Assembly: GCA_021773835.1 (NCBI GenBank)
Contig: JAJFJQ010000073.1
Coordinates: 186,001-250,000 of the forward strand
Direction of reading: 5' to 3'
Origin: Gammaproteobacteria bacterium
GTDB taxonomy: Bacteria > Pseudomonadota > Gammaproteobacteria > Ga0077536
DNA length: 64,000 nt
Shown: piece after piece, positions 26,577 to 33,969 of the stretch
How positions within the stretch are numbered: position 1 is the first letter of the stretch
Layout of the letters: the number at the start of each line of letters is the position of its first letter
The notes under the pieces: generated by a model
What the model was told of the DNA's origin: nothing
The model's input: only the letters and a program-made list of their open reading frames with translations
Databases searched by the model: none
Translations under genes and position numbers: made by a program

Positions 26577-27797
26577 ATGGCTGAGCCTCCGATTATCGTT
26601 GTCGGTGCTGGGCAGGCAGGCTTGCAGATCGTCGACTCGCTTCGCCGCGGGGGTTACAGCGGTCGGCTCATGCTCATCGGCGATGAAAAGTCCTTGCCAT
26701 ACCAGCGCCCGCCGTTGTCGAAGCAATACATGAGCGAGAATATGTCGGACGATCGGCTTTTGTTCAGGCCGGCGGATTATTACGAAAAGAAGGGCGTTGA
26801 GCTGATTCTGGGGGAACAGGTCAGCGCCATCGACACGCAAGCCCGGACAGTAGTAATTGATGGACAGACATGCGAATACGCCAAGCTCGCAATTACTACG
26901 GGCGCCTCAGTGCGGCACATACCGGTACCCGGGGCTGAACTGGAAGGTGTTTGCTACCTCCGCAGTGTCGAGGACGCGCAATACATTCGCACACAGTTGA
27001 GTTCAGGTCCGCAGCGCGTGGCGGCAATTGGCGGTGGCTTTATTGGACTTGAGATTGCCGCTTCCGCTCGCGAGCTTGGGCATTCGGTAACGGTCATCGA
27101 AGCCCAAGATCGGCTTATGGCCAGAGTCGTCGCGCCGCTCGTATCCGAGTACTTTGGAGATCTGCATCGATCCCATGGGGTTGAGGTCTTATTGGATGCG
27201 GCGGTAAGCGGAATCGAACGCGCGGATGATGATTCGCTCATTGTTGATTTAACGGACGGGCGTCGTATTTCTGCGGATCTCATTGTTGTTGGGATAGGCT
27301 CAATCCCGCATAGCGCATTGGCCGAGGCGGCTGGGTTGACTTGCAATAACGGCATCGTCGTCGACGAATTTGCCCAAACTTCGGATCCCAATGTGGTTGC
27401 GGCCGGCGATTGCACCATGCATAAGAACGCCAGACTCAACGTGTCGCATCGGCTCGAATCGGTTCAAAATGCGGTTGACCAAGCGAAGATAGCCGCAGCG
27501 ACCTTGCTCGGCGAGCCGAAACCATACGAACAAGTTCCATGGTTTTGGTCAGACCAATTCGATGCAAAATTGCAAATGGTTGGAAGTTCGGTTGGATTCG
27601 ACCGAACGGTACTTCGCGGTTCGATTGCGGACGGCGAGTTTTCGGTGTTCTATTTTAACGATGGCGTTCTAATTGGAGTGGATTCGGTCAACCGTCCGTC
27701 GGATCATGTGACCAGCCGAAAACTAATAGCGAACCGCACCGCTGTTTCAGACGACGTGCTCACTGACATCGAGCAAAATTTGAAAACACTTTTATAA
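26577..27797 (+). CDS. FAD-dependent ferredoxin reductase
   Basis: A 406-residue NAD(P)H:ferredoxin reductase of the putidaredoxin/rubredoxin reductase family. The FAD site is IIVVGAGQAGLQIVDSLRR at the start; PPLSKQYM follows (about 43-50). The NAD site is VAAIGGGFIGLEIAASARELG (about 146-166), and VVAAGDCTMHKN (about 273-284) closes the FAD domain. A C-terminal dimerisation-type domain follows (WFWSDQFDAKLQMVG). It lies between two ferredoxin genes of the same type, so it probably reduces one or both. The three genes form an electron-supply module for an unseen oxygenase. Confidence 0.95.
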   Translation: MAEPPIIVVGAGQAGLQIVDSLRRGGYSGRLMLIGDEKSLPYQRPPLSKQYMSENMSDDRLLFRPADYYEKKGVELILGEQVSAIDTQARTVVIDGQTCEYAKLAITTGASVRHIPVPGAELEGVCYLRSVEDAQYIRTQLSSGPQRVAAIGGGFIGLEIAASARELGHSVTVIEAQDRLMARVVAPLVSEYFGDLHRSHGVEVLLDAAVSGIERADDDSLIVDLTDGRRISADLIVVGIGSIPHSALAEAAGLTCNNGIVVDEFAQTSDPNVVAAGDCTMHKNARLNVSHRLESVQNAVDQAKIAAATLLGEPKPYEQVPWFWSDQFDAKLQMVGSSVGFDRTVLRGSIADGEFSVFYFNDGVLIGVDSVNRPSDHVTSRKLIANRTAVSDDVLTDIEQNLKTLL

Positions 27798-27904
27798 TAA
27801 CGACACCGGTAAACGTGACTTGGGGAGATTCAGTCTTTCCAGCGTTGATGCAACGGGATTGATATAACAATAGGGCGGCCAAGGCCGAGAGAGGATCATT
27901 TAAA

Positions 27905-28225
27905 ATGCCGAAGGTGATATATATCGACGTGGATGGCGAGCGCCACGAGACCGACGTTGCGAACGGATTATCTGTGATGGAAGGTGCGATCGCGAATGGC
28001 GTCACGGGGATACTAGCGATTTGCGGAGGGAGTTGCGCCTGCAGCACCTGTCACGGTTACATCGACGAGGCATGGATAGAATTGGTGGGGCCGCCAAATG
28101 AAATCGAGGAGTCGACTCTGGAGCTCGCATCGGAACGGCGTGCCGGCAGTCGATTGACCTGTCAAATTGCGATGCGCGACGAGTTAGATGGGCTCGTCGT
28201 GCACGTCGCTGACAACGACGGATAG
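27905..28225 (+). CDS. [2Fe-2S] ferredoxin, second copy
   Basis: A 106-residue adrenodoxin-type ferredoxin with Cys40, Cys46, Cys49 and Cys86 (AICGGSCACSTCHGY and RLTCQIAM). It is paralogous to the ferredoxin at 26140 but clearly diverged across most of its length, so the two may serve different partners or different redox states. It is 108 bases after the reductase gene on the same strand. It converges on the first PilZ-type gene. Confidence 0.94.
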   Translation: MPKVIYIDVDGERHETDVANGLSVMEGAIANGVTGILAICGGSCACSTCHGYIDEAWIELVGPPNEIEESTLELASERRAGSRLTCQIAMRDELDGLVVHVADNDG

Positions 28226-28253
28226 GCGTGGGCGTACGGCATATCAACGCCTA
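28223..28253. terminator. Weak inverted repeat after the second ferredoxin gene
   Basis: TAGGCGT at the stop codon pairs with ACGCCTA at 28247-28253 across 17 bases, between the convergent ferredoxin and PilZ-type genes. There is no U-run and the loop is long. A transcript-end role is possible but poorly supported. Confidence 0.22.
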
Positions 28254-28300
28254 GCGGATCCGTTTAAACATGCTACGCTCGGGCACCAGTACGGACCGAG

Positions 28301-28648
28301 TCATCCATTTAGCGCAGGGTCGCTGAGCGTGCCGATATAGTCCAGCCATTGCTTCTTAACGACCGAGTCGAATTTGGTGAACTGAATGCCAATCAGATAT
28401 TCGTCGTCGGCGGGATTCGCATAGCAGACCCTCCCGGCCACGGTAAGCCATTCGCCTGTCCCGGGGGATCTGATCTGAAGCGTGATCACGCCATCCTTTT
28501 CGGCGCGTCGAAGACCAGAATAGCGCATCTGCGGACAACACAGCTGGACGCCGCCGTGAGCAACATTGGTTGTGCGAATTTTAAGGCCGTCGATGTTGAC
28601 CTCAAGTTGCCGCGAATAACGCGGTGAGATGCGTGCCTCAGCTACCAC
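28301..28648 (-). CDS. PilZ-type domain protein (copy 1)
   Basis: A 115-residue single-domain protein resembling PilZ, the c-di-GMP receptor domain. The first motif RISPR fits RxxxR. The second reads NVAHGG, fitting [DN]xSxxG except for Ala in place of Ser, so c-di-GMP binding may be weakened. The strand ending DDEYLIGIQFTKF is typical of the PilZ barrel. A shared layout with the next gene, including LCCPQMRY versus LVCPAMRF, shows they are tandem paralogues. GTG is the likely start, without a clear Shine-Dalgarno. Confidence 0.8.
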   Translation of the reverse strand: MVAEARISPRYSRQLEVNIDGLKIRTTNVAHGGVQLCCPQMRYSGLRRAEKDGVITLQIRSPGTGEWLTVAGRVCYANPADDEYLIGIQFTKFDSVVKKQWLDYIGTLSDPALNG

Positions 28649-28770
28649 AGGATTTGATTGGATTCGCTACGAAATCTAAACCAGGTCGTAGCCTATCCTA
28701 GCATGTGCGGAAATCTGCGTAATATGGTTAGCGCAGATACCTAAGCACCCGGGCTGGGTTTTGCCGAAGC

Positions 28771-29148
28771 TTAAACGGGTCGCAATACGGGATTACTGAG
28801 CCAATCGATATAGGCGTACCATCCCGCGGCGTCGCCGTCGCGAAACGATTCGAACTCGATGCCGACTAGAAACTCATCGTCGCAGGGGCAGGTGTAGCGC
28901 ACTCGCACAAGCGCGGTAATCTCACGGCCAGTTGGTATCTCGATAGAAAGCTCAACGCGTTCTGCGATTAACTGACGTTGCAGCGCGGGAAAGCGCATTG
29001 CCGGGCACACCAGCTGCGCCCCCTCGCGGGACACATTGCTCGTATGAACAACGAGGCCTGCTACATCGACATTGATCCGCCGTATGCGAAGCTGCCGTAA
29101 TAGTCGTGTTGCGGTGCGCTGTTCAGCTTTTTTGTTAACTGCGATCAT
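28771..29148 (-). CDS. PilZ-type domain protein (copy 2)
   Basis: A 125-residue PilZ-type protein. RTATR supplies RxxxR and NVSREG gives a full [DN]xSxxG motif, so this copy is the better candidate c-di-GMP binder. The end DDEFLVGIEFESF matches copy 1. ATG at 29148 lies behind GGGA; a TTG twelve bases further up is possible. It is the upstream member of the tandem, 122 bases before copy 1 on the same strand. A GGDEF-EAL protein at 51.2 kb shows that c-di-GMP signalling exists in this organism. Confidence 0.83.
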   Translation of the reverse strand: MIAVNKKAEQRTATRLLRQLRIRRINVDVAGLVVHTSNVSREGAQLVCPAMRFPALQRQLIAERVELSIEIPTGREITALVRVRYTCPCDDEFLVGIEFESFRDGDAAGWYAYIDWLSNPVLRPV

Positions 29149-29401
29149 CAATATTCCCAAGCGTTTTGAGCGTAGCTGTGGATTGTGGCCAATCCCATCT
29201 ATTAAACTGTATGTTTAGAGAGGCTGAATTCCCGGTCCTAGTAGCCTTGCCTGCAGCAATTATAGGAGGCGCTTAAATGCGTCAGTGACCGGCGCAGCAC
29301 AAAATAGTGACTAAGAGTGTTAAGAAATGTAGCCGTGAGTGGTCTACCCGTATGGATGCTGCTTACAAACTCCCCTTGGCGGATAATTTAGGGCAGAGCT
29401 G

Positions 29402-30052
29402 ATGTTCGAATTGCACGAGTTCCACTTGTCGACCGCATCCTATCGGGTTCGGATCGGCTTGAACCTAAAAGGTGTCGAATATCAATCCGTGCCTGTGTCG
29501 CTCGTAAAGGGTGGCGGCGAACAACATTCACCCGAGTTTCGTTCGCTTAACCCGCAAGGCACGGTTCCGACTTACACGGATCACGACATCAGCCTCAGCC
29601 AGTCGTTGGCGATACTTGAATATCTTGAAGAACGCTATCCGCAACCGACATTTTTACCCGGTGACGCGCTACTGCGTGCGCGAACTCGACAATTCGCGCA
29701 AATCATAGCGTGCGACATCCATCCGTTAACCAATCTCCGCGTGCTGGGATACCTTAGAAATGCGTTCAAGGCGAACACAGACCAGCGCAGCCAATGGTTT
29801 CGCCATTGGTTGCTTGAAGGATTAGACGCACTCGAACTTTGGCTAGCCGCCGAGCGACGAACGTTTAAATACAGCGTTGCTAACGAGGTTTCCCTGGCAG
29901 ATATCTGTATTGTGCCGCAGCTATATCAAGCGCGCCGATTCAAATTACCCTTGGATGACTTTCCTCGTCTATGCGCAATCGAAGCCGCTTGCCTTGAGCT
30001 CGAGGCATTTAAAAACGCCGTGCCTTCCAGCTCAGATGTGACCCCAACATAA
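29402..30052 (+). CDS. maiA: Zeta-class glutathione S-transferase / maleylacetoacetate isomerase-like
   Basis: A 216-residue GST-fold protein. The thioredoxin-like domain begins FELHEFHLSTASYRVRIGLNLKGVEY and has NPQGTVPTY and SQSLAILEYLEERYP (about 45-80); the helical domain contains CDIHPLTNLRVLGYL, typical of the zeta class. Zeta enzymes isomerise maleylacetoacetate or maleylpyruvate with glutathione. The motif SSCxxxRVRIAL is here STASYRVRIGL, so the conserved Cys is Ala, a known variation in maleylpyruvate-type members. It ends 26 bases before the LigB-type gene, convergent, at the edge of the aromatic cluster. A role on a ring-cleavage product is inferred. Confidence 0.85.
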   Translation: MFELHEFHLSTASYRVRIGLNLKGVEYQSVPVSLVKGGGEQHSPEFRSLNPQGTVPTYTDHDISLSQSLAILEYLEERYPQPTFLPGDALLRARTRQFAQIIACDIHPLTNLRVLGYLRNAFKANTDQRSQWFRHWLLEGLDALELWLAAERRTFKYSVANEVSLADICIVPQLYQARRFKLPLDDFPRLCAIEAACLELEAFKNAVPSSSDVTPT

Positions 30053-30078
30053 GTCATAAGCCGATTACCAATTCTATA

Positions 30079-30900
30079 TCACTCGACCGACATTGTTGCG
30101 ATGGTGCAGCCGACGGCGAAAATTGGGATTGGTGCATAGAACCAGATTTCCCCTGTACTACCTTCCGTTGCGCCAGCGATGGCAACAAATGTTCGGATTT
30201 CAAAGCCGCCTTGGCCGGCATCTTGATATGTTTGTTCGTCAGTGTAGGCGACGAGTTGTTCGCGGCGGTTGTTGACGAAGTGATCGAGGAATTGACGATC
30301 CCATTGCTCGTTGATCTGGCCAGAGTCGGGCGTTGCAGGCCAGTGCGAGATGCCGCCGGTGCCAATGATGGCGATCCGCTCGGGTCGCTCATCGCAGGCT
30401 CGGCGCAGCGCTCGACCGAACTCGTAGCAACGATGGAGCGGAATCAAGGGCGGTCCCTGGCAGTTGATATTGACCGGGATGACCGGCAAGTCATACCGCG
30501 GAGTCAGAAAATGTAGCGGTACCATAATACCGTGATCGAACTTCCATTCCTGCGCATAGGCAAGGTCAATATCCTGCATGATCGATTTGATAAGCTGCTC
30601 TGACAGCGCTTCATTCCCCGGTATTTGCGCGCTGTCGATCCCGAGCCACTGTTCATCCTCAATTGGTCCTGTGTATGAGTCAGCCATGCCCATGCAGATG
30701 GCAGGCATGTTATCCATGAAGAAGTTTGCGAAATGTTCTGCCCCTATGACCACTAAGGCGTCGGGATTGGATTGCTCAATTGCGCGTCTAAGTCGATCAA
30801 AATTTGCGTACAATTCGTTCCGTAGGCTCACATCCGCTTGCTCCGCGCGGCCGGTGATCCCAGGTCCATGACTACAGGCGCCGGCGAATACTAAGCTCAT
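30079..30900 (-). CDS. Class III extradiol dioxygenase, LigB-type catalytic subunit
   Basis: A 273-residue LigB-superfamily extradiol ring-cleavage enzyme. The Fe(II) ligands and acid-base residues of LigB are in place: His11 in CSHGPG, His56 in GAEHFANF, Glu234 in GFEIRTF, plus His123 (DHGIMVPL) and the catalytic His186 (GGISHWP). Together with the LigA-type subunit encoded three bases upstream, it should form a LigAB-type alpha2beta2 dioxygenase. In this cluster the expected substrate is homoprotocatechuate (3,4-dihydroxyphenylacetate), cleaved at the 2,3 position. Protocatechuate or gallate are alternatives. It is last in the minus-strand operon. Confidence 0.9.
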   Translation of the reverse strand: MSLVFAGACSHGPGITGRAEQADVSLRNELYANFDRLRRAIEQSNPDALVVIGAEHFANFFMDNMPAICMGMADSYTGPIEDEQWLGIDSAQIPGNEALSEQLIKSIMQDIDLAYAQEWKFDHGIMVPLHFLTPRYDLPVIPVNINCQGPPLIPLHRCYEFGRALRRACDERPERIAIIGTGGISHWPATPDSGQINEQWDRQFLDHFVNNRREQLVAYTDEQTYQDAGQGGFEIRTFVAIAGATEGSTGEIWFYAPIPIFAVGCTIATMSVE

Positions 30901-30903
30901 TGT

Positions 30904-31206
30904 TTAATCCCAAACAGTCGCATACAAACCGGCACGAACGGGACCGTGCTCTACCAGTGCTTGACGCAATGTCGCCAGATATGTGCTCCATTCGAGGCCG
31001 CAGTGTGCCGCAAAGTGCATTAATATCTGTCCGTTAACACCCATGATGTAAAGCAGCCCAATGTCGCCTTCACGCAGCGCCGTGATTTCATCAATGGACA
31101 GATCGTAGTCGCCGATCAGTTGATCGAAATCGGTATCAAAGCGCTTGCGGATATACGGTTCACGATTGACCTGATAGAGGAGTTTTTGGACATAATAAAG
31201 ACTCAT
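30904..31206 (-). CDS. Extradiol dioxygenase LigA-type small subunit
   Basis: A 100-residue helical protein of the LigA family (alpha subunit of protocatechuate 4,5-dioxygenase). It has YQVNREPYIRKRFDTDFDQLIGDYDLSIDEITALREGDIGLLYIMGVNGQIL in reduced form: helices ending with the conserved LREGDIGLLYxMGVNGQ pattern. In LigAB this subunit closes the active site over the substrate. Single-component homoprotocatechuate dioxygenases such as E. coli HpaD lack it. The stop is three bases before the LigB gene's start, and the MarR gene lies three bases upstream, so the operon is very tight. Confidence 0.88.
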   Translation of the reverse strand: MSLYYVQKLLYQVNREPYIRKRFDTDFDQLIGDYDLSIDEITALREGDIGLLYIMGVNGQILMHFAAHCGLEWSTYLATLRQALVEHGPVRAGLYATVWD

Positions 31207-31209
31207 TTG

Positions 31210-31689
31210 TCACAGGCTATCGAGTGATGTAGCGAGTTCTCGAAGAAGCGTATGTAGCTCGGACAATTTGTTTTTGCCGAATGCGGCTTCAATTTTATCG
31301 TAATGGGCTTCTGAATATGGCGCTATTGCATCAAATAAACGCCGACCTTTTTCTGATATGGAGATCCGCGCCCGTCGTTGATCCGACTGCACAGCAAGGC
31401 GCTTCACTAAGCCGCGCTCTTCAAGATTTTGTAATATTCGTGACAGGCTAGGAGATAGGATATAGCTTCGTTTGGCGAGCTCGGTAACTTCCACCTCGAC
31501 CAGGTCTACTAATGCGCGTAACACCCGCCATTGTTGCTCGGTGACGCCGTGCTCCCGCAACATCGGACGAAATTGGCTCATTACTACTTCGCGTGCGCTA
31601 AGCAGCGCCATTGGAAGTGAATGGGCGAAATCCCGCATCGGTAGTGCGCGCTCATGGCTATTATCGAACAGCGCGCTAGATCGTTTCAT
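31210..31689 (-). CDS. MarR family regulator (HpaR-like), inside the catabolic operon
   Basis: A MarR-type dimeric repressor, 159 residues from the ATG at 31689 (an ATG at 31638 is also possible). SLPMALLSAREVVMSQFRPMLREHGVTEQQWRVLRAL is the typical start of the homoprotocatechuate regulator HpaR group, followed by the winged helix (ELAKRSYILSPSLSRILQNLEERGLVKR) and the wing DQRRARISISEKG. The start overlaps the stop of the FAH-family gene by 14 bases. Ligands of HpaR are 4-hydroxyphenylacetate and related compounds. It probably controls the divergent promoter at 33.5 kb. Confidence 0.88.
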   Translation of the reverse strand: MKRSSALFDNSHERALPMRDFAHSLPMALLSAREVVMSQFRPMLREHGVTEQQWRVLRALVDLVEVEVTELAKRSYILSPSLSRILQNLEERGLVKRLAVQSDQRRARISISEKGRRLFDAIAPYSEAHYDKIEAAFGKNKLSELHTLLRELATSLDSL

Positions 31690-32539
31690 CGACAACGCCA
31701 TTGCTGAGCTTGCCAATCGCCGGTGAATCGACTTCGACGATGTCACCGGGTTTGAGATATCTGGGGGGGTCGAAACGGGCACCTGCACCATTTGGTGTGC
31801 CGGTGGAGATAATATCGCCAGGCTTTAGCCGCATGAAAGTCGAGAGGTAACTTAACAAATAGCTAAACGGGAAGAGTAGATTCGCCGTGGTATCGTTTTG
31901 GCGTTGTTCCCCATTGACCTGTGTCTGGATGAGAAGGTTTGTGTAATCGGAGAATTCATCGGCGCTGACCATCCATGGCCCGAAGGATCCCGTCCGTTCA
32001 AAATTTTTGCCTTGGGTAACGTTGAATTTGGCATGTCTAAGCCAATCACGGATCGAACCCTCGTTGATCAACGATAGGCCGGCAATATGATCTATTGCCT
32101 GTTCTTGCGGGATACGACGGCCCTCGCGACCGATTATGATAGCGATTTCACCTTCGTAGTCGAGCTGAATAGATTCGGGCGGTCGGACCAAGGGTTGTTG
32201 ATGGCCGACCAGCGAATCCCGAGTACGCATAAAGACACTGGGGTATTTGGGGAGCGCCGAGTCATCTTTGTACTCGGCATTACGTTTGACGTAGTTGACT
32301 CCAATGCAGATGATTTTTTCGGGGTCGACGACAGGCGGGAGGAATTGGATCTCGTCGATCGAGTAGTCCGGATCCGCGGACGTCAATGCGGCGCGCACCA
32401 CATCCAGTTGCCGTCGCTCCAGTACCTCGCGTAAGGACGAGAACCCGTCGCCCAAACGTGCAGACAAATCGACTACACCGTTATTTACTACCGCGCCGAG
32501 CGCGTTGCGGCCGCCGTATTCGAAGCTTAATAGGCGCAA
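31676..32539 (-). CDS. hpaG: Fumarylacetoacetate hydrolase family enzyme (HpaG-like)
   Basis: A 287-residue FAH-superfamily enzyme. Visible are IICIGVNYVKRNAEY (about 95-109), YPSVFMRTRDSLVGHQQPL, the metal site LDYEGEIAIIIGREGRRI, and the C-terminal KPGDIISTGTPNGAGARF. In the homoprotocatechuate pathway, HpaG decarboxylates 5-oxopent-3-ene-1,2,5-tricarboxylate and isomerises the product. E. coli HpaG is a two-domain fusion of about 430 residues; here only one FAH domain is present, so one homodimer may do both steps or only one. The start is TTG with AGGA about ten bases upstream. The gene lies 14 bases after the DapA-family gene. Confidence 0.9.
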   Translation of the reverse strand: MRLLSFEYGGRNALGAVVNNGVVDLSARLGDGFSSLREVLERRQLDVVRAALTSADPDYSIDEIQFLPPVVDPEKIICIGVNYVKRNAEYKDDSALPKYPSVFMRTRDSLVGHQQPLVRPPESIQLDYEGEIAIIIGREGRRIPQEQAIDHIAGLSLINEGSIRDWLRHAKFNVTQGKNFERTGSFGPWMVSADEFSDYTNLLIQTQVNGEQRQNDTTANLLFPFSYLLSYLSTFMRLKPGDIISTGTPNGAGARFDPPRYLKPGDIVEVDSPAIGKLSNGVVDETI

Positions 32540-32553
32540 TTCAAATTTATTCC

Positions 32554-33450
32554 TTATATCAGCCCGGCGCGTTCGAGTACGCCGTCGAGCCGTTGTTCTA
32601 AGTCGGCGGTTGCCGCCATCATTGGCAGACGATGTTCGTTTTGTGGGATCAGTCCGAGGCGCTTCATCATGTATTTAATCGCAATCGGATTGGTATCGAA
32701 GAAGACCGCCTGATTCAGTTCAAGAAGACGCTGGTGGTGGTCCCGCGCCGCGCCTAAATCGTTATGCCATACCGACTCGCAAATATCGGCTAAGGCCTGC
32801 GGTTTAAGATTGCCGACGGCGTTCATTAACCCGCATGCGCCAACGGCCATCATGGGAAAGGACAGTTCTTCGAGCCCGACGAAAATGCGGAAATCGGTAC
32901 CGAATTCGCTGAGGCATTCGGATACGAATCCGAGGTCGTTGACGGCATGCTTCATACCGACGAAATGCGGCGACTGGTCCTTGATCGCTTTTAGCGTGTC
33001 GAGCGTTACGCTCACTGCTGTCCGGCCAGGGATGTGATAGATCATCCAGGGCAGATCATGTCGTTGGGCGAGCTCGAGATAGTAGGCGGTGATGCCACGT
33101 TGCGGCGGACGAATATAGTACGGGGTGACAATCAACAATGCATCGGCGCCCGCTTTGACCGCATGGTCCGTAAGTTCTTTAGTTTCGGTGAGTGATTGCG
33201 AACCGGTGGCGGCATACACCGGCACACGGCCAGCGCTTACTTCGATAGCAATATCGACGAGGCGGTTTCTCTCCGAGACGGTCAGGGTCGAGGGTTCCGC
33301 AGTTGTGCCATTTACCAGGATCCCGTGCGAACCATTCGCGATTTGGAAGGCCACCAGGTCGGCGTAGGTTGCGTAATCCACTGCCTCCTCCGCTATCGGA
33401 GTGATGATTGGGGGCACTGAACCGCGCAAATGTCCTATTTCCAATCCCAT
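32554..33450 (-). CDS. DapA-family pyruvate lyase (candidate hydratase-aldolase)
   Basis: A 298-residue class I aldolase of the DHDPS/NAL superfamily. The Schiff-base lysine is in FVGMKHAV (about Lys167) and the active-site tyrosine in IYHIPGRT (about Tyr138, Arg143). The pyruvate-carboxylate loop reads GTTAEPSTL. In the E. coli hpa cluster the final steps need a hydratase (HpaH) and a class II aldolase (HpaI), and neither is present here. A DapA-family lyase could perform the retro-aldol step giving pyruvate and succinic semialdehyde, perhaps with hydration, as in NahE-type hydratase-aldolases. True lysine biosynthesis (DapA) is less likely in this context. GAGGAG precedes the ATG. It is first in the operon. 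Confidence 0.88.
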   Translation of the reverse strand: MGLEIGHLRGSVPPIITPIAEEAVDYATYADLVAFQIANGSHGILVNGTTAEPSTLTVSERNRLVDIAIEVSAGRVPVYAATGSQSLTETKELTDHAVKAGADALLIVTPYYIRPPQRGITAYYLELAQRHDLPWMIYHIPGRTAVSVTLDTLKAIKDQSPHFVGMKHAVNDLGFVSECLSEFGTDFRIFVGLEELSFPMMAVGACGLMNAVGNLKPQALADICESVWHNDLGAARDHHQRLLELNQAVFFDTNPIAIKYMMKRLGLIPQNEHRLPMMAATADLEQRLDGVLERAGLI

Positions 33451-33500
33451 GAAAGACTCCTCAAAATGAGATGTTCGGCGCCGTGCGCATGGACGATATA

Positions 33501-33514
33501 CTTAACATGTTAAG
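33501..33514. promoter_or_regulatory. Perfect 14-bp palindrome in the divergent hpa promoter region
   Basis: CTTAACATGTTAAG is a perfect palindrome midway between the divergent DapA-family and hpaF genes. Its size and AT-rich arms suit a MarR-type operator. On the minus strand, TTGCCA (33530-33535) and TAACAT (33507-33512) are spaced by 17 bases and would form a promoter whose -10 lies inside the palindrome. The operator role is inferred. Confidence 0.55.
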
Positions 33515-33573
33515 CGTATTGCGTTAGGCTGGCAATCATAATCAAGATCTCATACTGAAGAGTCCATAGAGCG

Positions 33574-33969
33574 ATGCCGCATTTCATTGTTGAATATTCC
33601 GCTAATTTAGCGCCAGAGGTGGATATCGAAGGCCTCGTCGCGGTAGTGCACCGTGCGGCGATCGCGACCGGCATCTTTCCGCTGAAGGGCACCCGGACGC
33701 GTGCCTCCCGCCGGGAGATTTATATTGTCGCCGACGGTCACCGCGACAATACCTTCGTACACGTCAGCGCGAGAATCGGCCACGGACGTCCACTCGAGGT
33801 CCGAACGCAAGCCGGCGAGGCGGTCTTCAACGCGGCACGTGAATTTCTCCGTCCCTATTTCGAATCACATCCGCTTGCACTGTCGTTTGAAATGCAAGAG
33901 ATCGAACCTGGAACGAGTTTTAAGTCGAACAACCTGCCTCAATGGATCGAAAGCCGAGAACCTACGTGA
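33574..33969 (+). CDS. hpaF: 5-carboxymethyl-2-hydroxymuconate delta-isomerase
   Basis: A 131-residue tautomerase-superfamily enzyme (CHMI, HpaF/HpcD). After removal of Met, the catalytic Pro1 is exposed in PHFIVEYSANL, as in characterised CHMI. Further conserved segments are FPLKGTRTRA and FVHVSARIGHGRPLEVR. It converts 5-carboxymethyl-2-hydroxymuconate to 5-oxopent-3-ene-1,2,5-tricarboxylate after the HpaE step. Its presence makes a homoprotocatechuate pathway much more likely than a protocatechuate one. Its 3' end overlaps the hpaE start by 28 bases. Confidence 0.94.
   Translation: MPHFIVEYSANLAPEVDIEGLVAVVHRAAIATGIFPLKGTRTRASRREIYIVADGHRDNTFVHVSARIGHGRPLEVRTQAGEAVFNAAREFLRPYFESHPLALSFEMQEIEPGTSFKSNNLPQWIESREPT

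Noticed and set aside
26140-28225. Recent duplication of the ferredoxin gene
   Set aside because: Outside the cluster-binding segments the two proteins differ widely and there is no nucleotide-level repeat, so the duplication is old or the copies were acquired separately.
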